NCBI RefSeq assembly: GCF_030929505.1
Contig: NZ_JAVFVV010000001.1
Coordinates: 1 to 64,000 of the forward strand
Direction of reading: 5' to 3'
DNA: 64,000 bases
Source: Mesorhizobium sp. LHD-90
GTDB lineage: Bacteria > Pseudomonadota > Alphaproteobacteria > Rhizobiales > Rhizobiaceae
Shown here: positions 8,700 through 17,010 of the stretch, piece after piece
How the letters are laid out: each line of letters begins with the position of its first letter
Position numbering within the stretch: the stretch's first letter is position 1
Program-made: the position numbers and the translations under genes
The notes under the pieces: model-generated
What the model saw: the letters and a program-made list of their open reading frames with translations, nothing else
What the model was told of the DNA's origin: nothing
The model's database searches: none

Positions 8700-8868
8700 C
8701 CCCCTCACCCGCCTCCGCTTGCCTCGGGCGACCTCTCCCCAAGGGGAGAGGAGGTTTGCCGCAGCTGCGCAAATCCTTGCACCGATGAAAATCGGAGCGC
8801 CGACCTTGACGATCTCCTCTCCCTTTGGGGAGAGGTCGCCCGAGCGAAGCGGAGGGCGGGTGAGGGGG
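8700..8868. repeat. RIME-like palindromic repeat pair, family A copy 1
   Basis: Two ~50-bp arms in inverted orientation (8700-8752 and 8813-8868) share CCCCTCACCCGCC and GGGCGACCTCTCCCC cores, separated by about 60 unrelated bases. They lie between the cyclase start and the end of the ABC ATPase gene. The same sequence recurs at 36955-37126. It resembles the large rhizobial intergenic mosaic elements. The transcript could fold into a long imperfect hairpin. Confidence 0.85.
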
Positions 8869-8887
8869 GTAGCGTCCCGCAAAACTC

Positions 8888-9952
8888 TCAGTGCAGCACG
8901 AGCAGGTCGTTGGACGAAAAGCTGATCTCCGCGCGCTCACCGACGGTCGGCGGCGGCGTGCTCGAATTGTTGAAGGTGTCGAGCGACACCACGCCGCCGC
9001 CCAGCCCGACCCGCACGCGGATCACCGAGCCCAGGAAATGCACGTCGGCGATCTGCCCTTGCAGGCTGGCGTCGTGACCGGGCTTCGGCCCCAGCGCGAT
9101 TGTCTCCGGCCTGAGCGCCAGCGACAGCCGGTCGCCGGCCTTCGAGCCGTTGAGTTTTCCCTTCAGCGAAAGCTCCTGGCTGTCGATGCGCACCTTGCCG
9201 GAGGCGGCGTCGCTGACCACGCCCTCCAGCACGTTCAGCGTGCCGACGAAATTCGCCACGAATTTCGTCGCCGGGCGGTTGTAGATCTCGAAGGGCGTGC
9301 CGACCTGCTCGGCCTTGCCGCCATACATCACCACGATGCGGTCGGAGATCGACAGCGCCTCCTCCTGGTCGTGGGTGACGAAGATGGTGGTTATGCCGAG
9401 TTCCTTCTGGATCGAACGGATCTCGTCGCGCAGCGACACGCGCACCTTGGCGTCGAGCGCCGACAGCGGTTCGTCGAGCAGCAGCAGTTTCGGCTTCGGC
9501 GCCAGCGCGCGGGCCAACGCCACGCGCTGCTGCTGGCCGCCGGAGAGCTGGTAGGGATAGCGGCCGCCGAATTCCGGCAGTTTTATCAGGTTGAGCATTT
9601 CGGCGACGCGCCTTTCGGTCTCCGGTTTTGGAACGCCGGCCACCTTCAGCCCGAATGCCACGTTCTGCGCAACGGTCAGGTTGGGAAACAGCGCGTAGGC
9701 CTGGAACACCATGCCGATGTTGCGCTGGTTGGGCTTGAGATGCGTCACGTCCTTGCCGCCGATGACGATGCGCCCCGAGCTCGGCTCCTCGAAACCTGCG
9801 ACCATGCGCAGAACGGTGGTCTTACCGCAGCCCGACGGGCCGAGGAAGGACACGAACTCGCCGCGTCCGACATCGAGGTTGAAATCCTCGACGACGGTCG
9901 TCGGGCCGAAGCTCTTGCGGACGTGTTCGATCTGGAGAAAGGGATCTGTCAT
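8888..9952 (-). CDS. ABC transporter ATP-binding protein (PotA/FbpC/PhnT-like)
   Basis: 354-residue ATPase with Walker A GPSGCGKTT (~40-48), Q-loop, signature LSGGQQQR (~137-144), Walker B LLLLDEPLSALD and switch His (FVTHDQEEAL), then a C-terminal TOBE-type domain (~280-350). It powers uptake through the two permeases encoded immediately upstream. It is the last gene of a binding protein-permease-permease-ATPase operon on the minus strand. Its spacing to the preceding permease is 15 bp. Substrate class within the spermidine/putrescine, iron and phosphonate group cannot be fixed from the ATPase. Confidence 0.93.
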   Translation of the reverse strand: MTDPFLQIEHVRKSFGPTTVVEDFNLDVGRGEFVSFLGPSGCGKTTVLRMVAGFEEPSSGRIVIGGKDVTHLKPNQRNIGMVFQAYALFPNLTVAQNVAFGLKVAGVPKPETERRVAEMLNLIKLPEFGGRYPYQLSGGQQQRVALARALAPKPKLLLLDEPLSALDAKVRVSLRDEIRSIQKELGITTIFVTHDQEEALSISDRIVVMYGGKAEQVGTPFEIYNRPATKFVANFVGTLNVLEGVVSDAASGKVRIDSQELSLKGKLNGSKAGDRLSLALRPETIALGPKPGHDASLQGQIADVHFLGSVIRVRVGLGGGVVSLDTFNNSSTPPPTVGERAEISFSSNDLLVLH

Positions 9953-9967
9953 TTTCGGTCCCGGAAA

Positions 9968-10753
9968 TCAGTGCGATTGCGCCGGAGGCTTGGGTGCCAG
10001 CCGCGCCACGATCTGGATGAGGCCCATGCAGAGCCAGGTGATGCCGAAGGAGATCACCGCCAGCGCCGACGGCTCGTAGGCCTTGTTGGCGCCGACAAGC
10101 TGGAGATAGGGGCCGAAGGCGGGCCGGTTGAGCAGCGCGGCGAGCGTGAACTCCCCGATGACGATCGCGAAGGTGAGGAACGCGCCGGACAGCACCGCGA
10201 CGAACACGTTCGGCAGGATGACCTTGGCGAAAATGGTTGTCCAGCCGGCGCCGAGCGACTGCGCCGCCTCGGTCAGCGTGGCGATGTCGATGGCCCGCAA
10301 GCCGGTATCCACCGCCCGGTACATGTAAGGCAGGGCCAGCGCCGTGTAGCCGAACATCAGCAGCACGTTTGTGCCCATCGCGGTCCCCGTCAAGGGCAGC
10401 CAGCTCGACGTGTTGTAGAGGCGGATATAGCCGAAGACGATGACAATGGCCGGTATCACCAGCGGCATCAGGGTGATGAACTCCACCACCGGCCGAAGAG
10501 CAGGCATCTTGAGCCGGACCCAATAGGCCGTCGGCACGACGAGCAGCACGCCGAAAACGATCGTGAACAGCGCCATGACCACCGAATAGGTGAAGGTCTC
10601 GCGGAACTGCGGGTCCGCAAGGACCGAAGCGTAGGCATCGAAGGAATAGACGCCGCGCCGCATCGACAGCGAGAACTCTGTCATGCCGACCAGCGGCAGG
10701 ATGAAGATCAGCGATCCCAGCAGGAACGCGGTCCATGCGATCGCGCGCTTCAT
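9968..10753 (-). CDS. ABC transporter permease (PotC-like)
   Basis: 261-residue inner-membrane protein with six hydrophobic segments and the EAA loop that contacts the ATPase (EAAQSLGAGWTTIFAKVILP, residues ~170-189). ATG at 10753 overlaps the stop of the preceding permease by ATGA. It forms a heterodimer with that permease. Confidence 0.92.
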   Translation of the reverse strand: MKRAIAWTAFLLGSLIFILPLVGMTEFSLSMRRGVYSFDAYASVLADPQFRETFTYSVVMALFTIVFGVLLVVPTAYWVRLKMPALRPVVEFITLMPLVIPAIVIVFGYIRLYNTSSWLPLTGTAMGTNVLLMFGYTALALPYMYRAVDTGLRAIDIATLTEAAQSLGAGWTTIFAKVILPNVFVAVLSGAFLTFAIVIGEFTLAALLNRPAFGPYLQLVGANKAYEPSALAVISFGITWLCMGLIQIVARLAPKPPAQSH

Positions 10754-11622
10754 TTCTGCCACCGCTCGGTGCGGGCGCGCAGCCACAGATAGAGCGCGTT
10801 GGCGAGCCCGGTGATGACGATCATGCCGAATGCCAGCGCATATCCGAGCCCCGGACTGCCGAGCACGTCGCCGCGTATCTGGGAAAACAGCAGGATCGGC
10901 GCGATGTTGAGCTGTGGACCCGCCAGCGCGAAGGCGGTGGCGACCGCGCCAAATGAGTTGGCGAAGAGCAGTGCGAATGTTCCGAGCAGGGAAGGCAGCA
11001 GGATCGGGAACGCCACCATGCGCCAATACTGCGCGCCCGTCGCACCCAGGATTTCCGCCGCTTCGCGCCATTCTCGCCGCAAGGCGTCGAGCGCCGGCGT
11101 GATGATCAGGATCATCAGCGGCACCTGGAAGAACAGGTAAGTCGCAATCAGGCCCGTCGTGCTGAACAGGTTGAACCCGGTCGCCGCGCGCAGGTTGATG
11201 CCGAATTCCGTGCGCAGCCAGACGGTGATCAGGCCCGCCGGACCGACCGTAGCTATGAAGGCGAAAGCGAGCGGAAGGCCGGCGAAATTCGACGCCACGC
11301 CCGAGAAGGTCAGCAGCGGCGAGCGGATGAAGCGCGGCAGTCCCCCAAGAACGGTCGCGGCTGCCATCGCGAAACCAATCGCGCATCCAAGCAGCGCCGA
11401 CCAGAAGCTTACGTAGATGGATACCCAATAGGCGTTGCGGATCGTCGGCGTGTTGAGACCGACGATATTAGCCAGCGTAAAGCCGCCATCTGGACCCCGG
11501 AATGCGCCAATTACGATCGAAAGCGCGGGCAAGATGAGAAACAGCAGGGCAAACAGGAAAAACGGCACTACGCCAAGCCACTGCGTTGGCAGGCGGCGCG
11601 AGAGAGACGTGGCTTGCGACAT
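10750..11622 (-). CDS. ABC transporter permease (PotB-like)
   Basis: 290-residue permease with six to seven membrane segments and an EAA loop (EAAEILGATGAQYWRMVAFP, residues ~187-206). It starts with ATG at 11622, 67 bp after the binding-protein gene, and that gap carries a strong hairpin. It pairs with the PotC-like permease to form the channel. Confidence 0.92.
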   Translation of the reverse strand: MSQATSLSRRLPTQWLGVVPFFLFALLFLILPALSIVIGAFRGPDGGFTLANIVGLNTPTIRNAYWVSIYVSFWSALLGCAIGFAMAAATVLGGLPRFIRSPLLTFSGVASNFAGLPLAFAFIATVGPAGLITVWLRTEFGINLRAATGFNLFSTTGLIATYLFFQVPLMILIITPALDALRREWREAAEILGATGAQYWRMVAFPILLPSLLGTFALLFANSFGAVATAFALAGPQLNIAPILLFSQIRGDVLGSPGLGYALAFGMIVITGLANALYLWLRARTERWQK

Positions 11623-11645
11623 GCGTTCCGTGACCCCGCAGGAGG

Positions 11646-11679
11646 ACGGATGCGGGCCGCCTAGGCGGCCCGCATCCGT
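11646..11679 (-). terminator. Stem-loop between binding protein and permease genes
   Basis: Perfect 16-bp arms, ACGGATGCGGGCCGCC and its complement, flank a TA centre right after the binding-protein stop codon. No U-run follows, so a 3'-stabilising or attenuating role that boosts binding-protein mRNA is more likely than full termination. Confidence 0.65.
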
Positions 11680-11689
11680 CGGTCGATGG

Positions 11690-12799
11690 CTACTTCACGA
11701 CATCGGCGCCGACGACCTTGTCCCAGCCTTCCTTCACGGCGGCTGAGTTGGCGTTGACGGCGTCGAGGCTCGGGAACACCGCCTTCTCGTAGGCTTCCGC
11801 CGGCGGCAGCTTGGCGAGCAGCTCCGCGGGAACGGCTTCCTTGGAAACCAGGTCGTTGAAGCGGATCGGGTGGCAATAACCCTTGAGCCAGCCGAGCTGT
11901 CCTTCGTCGCTGTAGAGATATTCCATCCAGAGCTTCGCCGCGTTCGGCTGCGGCGCGTAGGCGCTGATCGCCTGGACGTAGACGCCCGCGAGAGCCGCGT
12001 CCGAGGGAACGATAACGTCAACCGGCGGATTGCCGTTGAGCGTGTCCCGCCACGACAGCGCATTGTAGTCCCACGCGATGATGATCGGCGTGGTACCTTG
12101 GGCGAGCGTGCCCGCCTTGCCAACGACCGGGACGAAGTTGCCGGCCTCGTTCAGCTTCTTGAAGAATTCGAGACCCGCCTGTGCGGCCGCAGCGCCCGGC
12201 TCGGCTCCCTGCGCCATGCCGGCGGCGAGCACGCCGAGGATGGCCTGGTTCGAGGTGCGCGGGTCACCGGCGAGTGCGATCTGGCCGGCATATTCCGGCT
12301 TCAGGAGATCGGCGAAGGATTTGGGCGGGTTCGGAACCAGGTCCTTGTTCACCAGGAACGCCATCACGCCGTAGTAGTCACCGTACCAGTGGCCGTCTGC
12401 GTCCTTGGCGTCGGCGGGAATGGAATCCCACGTCTCGACCTTGTGCGGCTGAAGCAGACCCTCGGACTTCGCGGCGGGACCGAACGACAGGCCCACGTCG
12501 ATGACGTCCGGAGCCTGCGGGCCCTTGTTGTCCTTGTTGGCGCGAATCGCCTCCACTTCGTCGGCGGAGCCGGCGTCGGGATTAAGTTCGTTGATGGCGA
12601 TCTCAGGATATTTCGCCTTGAAGCCAGCGATCACGTCGCCGTAGCCGCACCAGCTATGGGGCAGCGCGATCGTGGTCAGCTTGCCTTCGGCCTTGGCCGC
12701 CGCGACCAGCTCGGCCGACGGCTCGGCCGACACGATCGCCGTCGTCACCATCAGCGACGCGGCCGCGAGGGAAAGTACCTTTCCCGTGAACTTGAACAT
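11690..12799 (-). CDS. ABC transporter substrate-binding protein (family 1/6)
   Basis: 369-residue periplasmic protein with a Sec signal peptide (hydrophobic 9-22, cleavage near VSA-EP). The mature part looks like the iron/spermidine/thiamine binding group (AAKAEGKLTTIALPHSWCGYG, then DVIDVGLSFGPAAKSEGLLQPH and YYGVMAFLVNKDLV). It delivers a small cationic or organic ligand to the two permeases downstream. The start ATG at 12799 has GGAG just upstream. The 216 bp to the next gene (13016) must hold its promoter; I see no clear operator there. Confidence 0.9.
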   Translation of the reverse strand: MFKFTGKVLSLAAASLMVTTAIVSAEPSAELVAAAKAEGKLTTIALPHSWCGYGDVIAGFKAKYPEIAINELNPDAGSADEVEAIRANKDNKGPQAPDVIDVGLSFGPAAKSEGLLQPHKVETWDSIPADAKDADGHWYGDYYGVMAFLVNKDLVPNPPKSFADLLKPEYAGQIALAGDPRTSNQAILGVLAAGMAQGAEPGAAAAQAGLEFFKKLNEAGNFVPVVGKAGTLAQGTTPIIIAWDYNALSWRDTLNGNPPVDVIVPSDAALAGVYVQAISAYAPQPNAAKLWMEYLYSDEGQLGWLKGYCHPIRFNDLVSKEAVPAELLAKLPPAEAYEKAVFPSLDAVNANSAAVKEGWDKVVGADVVK

Positions 12800-13015
12800 G
12801 ATTTTCTCCGTTGAGTTGACGCCGTTCGACGCCCCTGCTGCGGTTATTCTTGTCGTATGACAGTCGGATGAAGCCCGACTGCCCAACCCCTCCGAGGCGC
12901 AAAAACCTAACTACTTTTGTATTGCGCTAGCAATCGTTGCCATGATGTTTTTCCGGCTAAACAACACCCTCCCTGTCAGCTTGGTTACAGCCGGTCCCGC
13001 GCCGGCCGATATCTC

Positions 13016-14188
13016 TCAGAGCGTCCCCTTGATCGATGCGTCGAGAATCGCGAGCGCTGCCTCCTTGGTAAACGGCACCGGGTTGCTACCGGTGCTGGGA
13101 TCGGCCACCGCCGACACCGCGATGAAGTCCTTCCGCTCGGCATCCATGTCGAGCCCCTTGATCAGGTTCGGCAGCGTGTGCGGCACTTTGAGCTCCTCGC
13201 GCAGCTTGAGGATGGCTTTCGCGAACCCGTCGAACCCGCCGTCGATGCCGAGATAGGCGGCGAGCCGGGCGAGCCGTTCCTCCACCGCCGGCCGGTTGAA
13301 GGCCAGCACGTAAGGCATGAACACGCCGTTGGTCATGCCGTGATGGGTGTCGTAGAGCGCGCCGATCGGATGCGACAGCGAGTGGATGGCGCCGAGCCCC
13401 TTCTGAAACGCCGTGGCGCCCATCGCGGCGGCCGCCATCATATGCGCCCTCGCCGTCAGGTCGTTGCCGTCCTTGTAGGCCTTCGGCAGGTTTTCCAGCA
13501 CCAGCCGGATGCCTTCCAGCGCGATGCCGTCGGCCATCGGATGGTAGCCGGGCGCGCAATAGGCCTCCAGGCAATGCGCCAGCGCGTCCATGCCGGTGCC
13601 GACGGTGATGAAGGGCGGCATGCCGGTGGTCAGTTCCGGATCGGCGATCACGATCGCCGGCAACAGCTTCGGATGGAAGATGATCTTCTTTGTATGAGTC
13701 TTCTCGTCGGTCAGCACGCCGGCGCGGCCGACTTCCGACCCCGTGCCGGCCGTGGTCGGCACGGCGATGATCGGGGCGATGGCGTCCGAGTTCGCGCGCG
13801 TCCACCAGTCGCCGATGTCCTCGAAATCCCAGACCGGCCGCGTCTGCCCCGCCTGGAAGGCGATCAGTTTTCCGAGATCGAGCCCCGAGCCACCCCCGAA
13901 GGCGATCACGCCGTCATGTTTTCCCGCCTTGAAGGCCGCGATGCCAGCAGTGAGGTTGGCTTCCACCGGGTTCGGCTTGACGTCCGAAAACACAGCATAC
14001 GGCACCTTCGCATCGTTGAGGATCTTAAGCGTACTCGCCACCACCGGCAGCTTTGCCAGCCCCGGATCGGTGACGAACAGCGGTTTTTTGATGCCGGCGG
14101 CGGCCAGCACCTCCGGTAATTCCTTGATGCGTCCGGCGCCGAAGCGGACGGTGGTCGGGTAGTTCCATTTGGAGACGAGGTTGGTCAC
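13016..14188 (-). CDS. Iron-containing alcohol dehydrogenase
   Basis: 390-residue group III (Fe-ADH) dehydrogenase. It shows the NAD-binding GGGSGLDLGK near 97-106, PTTAGTGSEVGRAGVL near 144-159, and metal ligands in GMDALAHCLEAY (Asp, His) and GAIHSLSHPIGALYDTHHGM (two His). Such enzymes interconvert an aldehyde or semialdehyde with an alcohol. It is the last gene of the run aldehyde dehydrogenase-DUF2569-Fe-ADH, 11 bp after the DUF2569 gene. With the ligase and permease upstream it points to catabolism of an amino alcohol or hydroxy acid. Substrate is inferred from context only. Confidence 0.9.
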   Translation of the reverse strand: MTNLVSKWNYPTTVRFGAGRIKELPEVLAAAGIKKPLFVTDPGLAKLPVVASTLKILNDAKVPYAVFSDVKPNPVEANLTAGIAAFKAGKHDGVIAFGGGSGLDLGKLIAFQAGQTRPVWDFEDIGDWWTRANSDAIAPIIAVPTTAGTGSEVGRAGVLTDEKTHTKKIIFHPKLLPAIVIADPELTTGMPPFITVGTGMDALAHCLEAYCAPGYHPMADGIALEGIRLVLENLPKAYKDGNDLTARAHMMAAAAMGATAFQKGLGAIHSLSHPIGALYDTHHGMTNGVFMPYVLAFNRPAVEERLARLAAYLGIDGGFDGFAKAILKLREELKVPHTLPNLIKGLDMDAERKDFIAVSAVADPSTGSNPVPFTKEAALAILDASIKGTL

Positions 14189-14199
14189 TTCTTTTCTCG

Positions 14200-14673
14200 T
14201 TAGTTGATGAAGGTATTACGAACGCGCTTGGATTTTAGCATGTACAGGATTCCAATGCCGAAGAGCCCGACGGCTCGCCAAACACCGTTCAACACGACAC
14301 CGAACAGTGACATCGCTCTCGTGTGAAGCAGGTCTCCGAAAAGGACCTTGGCGGCGATCACGTGTACGACAATGACAACGATGTTGATGGCCGCCCAAAC
14401 CACATAAAAAGCCGGAAAGGATCGATCCTTTGTGAACATCAGGATCAAAAGGCCGGTCGGAAACAGAATTGACGTGATGACATATGCCGTGAATTCAGCC
14501 CCGAGAAAGTCGATATGCGACTTCGGCAGGATCTCCTTCATGAAGGCGACGAACACATCGAGATGAGCGAGGCCGGTCAGCGGCGCGGTCATCAACCCGA
14601 TCATAACCAGAATCAGCCAGCCCCCAAGACCTTTGGGCTCGTCTATTGGCACTTGGGGCGGGGCGATTGTCAT
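14200..14673 (-). CDS. DUF2569-like membrane protein
   Basis: 157-residue protein with four hydrophobic segments (about 18-38, 63-82, 88-112, 130-146), short proline-rich N-terminus (IAPPQVPIDEPKGLGGWLIL) and basic C-terminus (KSKRVRNTFIN). The GLGGWLILVMIGLM opening matches DUF2569 proteins, whose function is unknown. ATG at 14673 overlaps the aldehyde dehydrogenase stop by ATGA, so it is co-translated between two dehydrogenases. Base composition is lower in GC than both neighbours, which suggests a later arrival. Confidence 0.75.
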   Translation of the reverse strand: MTIAPPQVPIDEPKGLGGWLILVMIGLMTAPLTGLAHLDVFVAFMKEILPKSHIDFLGAEFTAYVITSILFPTGLLILMFTKDRSFPAFYVVWAAINIVVIVVHVIAAKVLFGDLLHTRAMSLFGVVLNGVWRAVGLFGIGILYMLKSKRVRNTFIN

Positions 14674-16070
14674 TCAGGTATCGGCGCGGTGGCCTCTCTC
14701 AGGTGAAAACTCTTCGGCCTCGTCAGATTGTCATAGCCGATGGCCGACAGCGCCGCGCCCTTGCCGGTGTCCTTCACGCCCGTCCACACCAGTGCCGGGT
14801 CGAGATAATCGCAGCGGTTCATGAACACCGTGCCGGTCTCGACGCGGTCGCCGATTGCCGCCGCATGGTCGGTGTCAACAGTCCAGATCGAAGCGGTCAG
14901 GCCGTAGGGGCTGTCGTTCATCAGCGCGATGGCCTCCTCGTCATTGCGCACCTTCATGATGCCGACGATGGGGCCAAAACTCTCCTCGCGCATGACCGAC
15001 ATCTGGTGGTCGACATTGGTTAGCACTTCCGGCGCCAGATAGGGCGAGCTTGCGACATCCTTGTCGACCTTCATATTGATATGCGCGGTCGCCCCCTTGC
15101 GCAGCGCCTCGGCCTTCTGCTCGCGGATCAGGTCGGCGAAGCGCGCCTGCGCCATCGGGCCCAGCGTGGTGCCGGCGTCGAGCGGATTGCCGACGACATA
15201 GTTCTTCGTCTCGGCGACAAAACCCTCGACGAATTCGTCATAGACCTTCTCGTGCACATAGACGCGCTCGATGCCGCAGCAGCACTGCCCGGAATTGTAG
15301 AACGCGCCATCGACCAGATTGGCCACCGCGTGGTCGAGTTTGGCGTCTGGCAGTACATAGGCCGGGTCCTTGCCGCCGAGTTCCAGCCCGAGCGTCATGA
15401 AGGTGCCGGCCGCGGCCTTCTCGATCGCCCGCCCGCCGGCCACCGAACCTGTGAAATTCACATGATCGATCTTGCCGGACCCAAGCAGCCTTTCCGTCTG
15501 GGCATGGTTCAGCACGACGTTCTGGAAAACATGCTTCGGCAGCCCCGCCGCCTCGAACGCTTTCGCAAAACGCTCGCCGACCAGCAAGGTCTGCGCCGCA
15601 TGCTTCAAAATCACCGTCGAGCCGGCGATCAGCGCCGGCACGATGGTGTTGACCGCCGTCAGATACGGATAGTTCCACGGCGCGATCACCATGACGACGC
15701 CGAGCGGGTCTTTTTTCACATAGCGGCGAAAACCCTCCTTGGGGTTAGACGCCATCACCGGCGCCAGCGCCTGCTCGGCGATCTCGACCATGTAGGCGAC
15801 GCGTTCCTTCACCCCGCCGAACTCGCCGCCGTAGCGGGTCGGGCGGCCCATCTGCCACGCGAGTTCCGGCACGATCTCGTCGGTCATTGCGACCAACGCC
15901 TCCAGCATCTTCAGCATGTAGCCGCAGCGCTCGGCGATCGACGTCTGCGCCCAGCCGACCTGCGCCGCTTTCGCCCTCTCGACGACGGCGTTCACCGCCT
16001 GGTCGGTAGCGACCGGCCGCTCCGCATAGATCGAGCCGTCGATGGGGGATTTGAGTTTGATGGTTTCCAC
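14670..16070 (-). CDS. NAD(P)-dependent aldehyde dehydrogenase
   Basis: 466-residue ALDH-superfamily enzyme. Catalytic Glu230 is in TLGLELGGKDP and the nucleophile is in GQCCCG (Cys263-265). The cofactor-site motif APWNYPY is near 130-136 and FTGSVAGGRAIEKAA near 206-220. It would oxidise an aldehyde produced in the cluster to its acid. It overlaps DUF2569 by 4 bp; the PIN toxin gene lies 24 bp before it on the same strand. Confidence 0.92.
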   Translation of the reverse strand: METIKLKSPIDGSIYAERPVATDQAVNAVVERAKAAQVGWAQTSIAERCGYMLKMLEALVAMTDEIVPELAWQMGRPTRYGGEFGGVKERVAYMVEIAEQALAPVMASNPKEGFRRYVKKDPLGVVMVIAPWNYPYLTAVNTIVPALIAGSTVILKHAAQTLLVGERFAKAFEAAGLPKHVFQNVVLNHAQTERLLGSGKIDHVNFTGSVAGGRAIEKAAAGTFMTLGLELGGKDPAYVLPDAKLDHAVANLVDGAFYNSGQCCCGIERVYVHEKVYDEFVEGFVAETKNYVVGNPLDAGTTLGPMAQARFADLIREQKAEALRKGATAHINMKVDKDVASSPYLAPEVLTNVDHQMSVMREESFGPIVGIMKVRNDEEAIALMNDSPYGLTASIWTVDTDHAAAIGDRVETGTVFMNRCDYLDPALVWTGVKDTGKGAALSAIGYDNLTRPKSFHLREATAPIPE

Positions 16071-16094
16071 GATTGGCGTCTCCGGTTGTTTTTG

Positions 16095-16511
16095 TTAGCA
16101 GGGTATCGCCTGCACATGGCCCTGTTCGGCGTAGTCGAGGATTTTGCGGTCGCGTGTCATGATGCGGTAGCCGTGCTCGCGTGCCGTCGCGATGATGATC
16201 CGGTCGGCCGGGTCGTTCGGTGGCGTTCCCGGCATGAACGACGAATCGATGAGAACGTTGGATGTCAATTCGGCAAGCGCGGAGTAAGGCGGCACGACGA
16301 GGCTGTCGAACCAGCCCTTCACCGTCATGGTGGTTGGATAGCGTCCTCGCGAGACAAGGCGCCCAACCTCCAAGGCGGTGATTGGTGAGATCATGACGGA
16401 CACTCGTTGCGCAGCGCTCTCATTCAACGCTTGCACGGCTTCCGGTTCCAGCCGGGCGCCATCCGCGATCCACATCGCGGCGCAAGTATCGAGAAGAATG
16501 TTTCTATTCAT
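16095..16511 (-). CDS. PIN-domain toxin (VapC-like)
   Basis: 138-residue PIN-domain ribonuclease. Acidic active-site positions are visible at the N-terminus (NILLDTCAAMW), in a middle Glu (TALEVGRLV), in DPADRIIIATAREHG and in MTRDRKILDYA. ATG at 16511 overlaps the upstream antitoxin gene by 8 bp; an in-frame upstream ATG at 16553 would lie deep in the antitoxin. PIN toxins cut tRNA, rRNA or mRNA when free of antitoxin. Confidence 0.9.
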   Translation of the reverse strand: MNRNILLDTCAAMWIADGARLEPEAVQALNESAAQRVSVMISPITALEVGRLVSRGRYPTTMTVKGWFDSLVVPPYSALAELTSNVLIDSSFMPGTPPNDPADRIIIATAREHGYRIMTRDRKILDYAEQGHVQAIPC

Positions 16512-16941
16512 CCTCGCGGGCTTCCTTCCCGTATTTTCGGTCCAGATATTCATCCCAATCAGGGAATGTCGGCTCCGTCAGATCGACCCCGGGCGGTATC
16601 TTGATCACACCCTTGAGACGCCCCCACAGCGGGTGCTTGACCGCCGCCTCGGAATATTCCGCTTGTGGGTTCTCCGCAAAGCCGTCAATGGCAATCGCGC
16701 GTTCCGCGCGGCGGAACGTGACCGTCTCGCCCGCCACGTCAACGTCCCCGGTCTCGAAACCCGCCGCGAGCCATTCCTTTGTCATTGGATTGTTGCTGGG
16801 GTTGTTGCTCCACCACGCCGGATATTTCTTCGAGGCCGGCAACGTTTCGCCGAGCAGCCGTTCGATCTCATCGAACGACATTGCGATCCGGTCCTCGCCT
16901 TGTGTTTCCAGAAACGTGCGCAACGGTGAATACTTGCCCAT
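16504..16941 (-). CDS. DUF7662-type antitoxin of the PIN toxin
   Basis: 145-residue protein. Residues 1-78 match the DUF7662 pattern (GKYSPLRTFLETQG, SFDEIERLLG, PAWWSN, GETVTFRRAE). Residues 80-145 are an acidic linker and a tail (GRLKGVIKIPPGVDLTEP, then PDWDEYLDR) like toxin-binding ends of Phd or AbrB antitoxins. So DUF7662 appears to replace the usual DNA-binding domain. It overlaps the PIN gene, the standard antitoxin-first order. ATG at 16941 was preferred over 16968 because homology begins there. Confidence 0.8.
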   Translation of the reverse strand: MGKYSPLRTFLETQGEDRIAMSFDEIERLLGETLPASKKYPAWWSNNPSNNPMTKEWLAAGFETGDVDVAGETVTFRRAERAIAIDGFAENPQAEYSEAAVKHPLWGRLKGVIKIPPGVDLTEPTFPDWDEYLDRKYGKEAREDE

Positions 16942-16967
16942 CTTTGGCCTCCGTAAAGCAGCCACCA

Positions 16968-17010
16968 TTACAGCTTTATCTGCTTGGCAACAATACGGAT
17001 TACAGCTTTA
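16968..17010. repeat. 12-bp direct repeat upstream of the antitoxin gene
   Basis: ATTACAGCTTTA occurs at 16968-16979 and again at 16999-17010, 31 bp (about three helical turns) apart, just upstream of the DUF7662 antitoxin start. The second copy supplies the stop codon of the glutamine synthetase gene. It could be an autoregulatory site or the footprint of module insertion. Confidence 0.5.

Noticed and set aside
8891-10792. A 633-codon frame opposite the ABC transporter genes
   Set aside because: Antisense to an ATPase with all motifs and to a permease; no recognisable domain.
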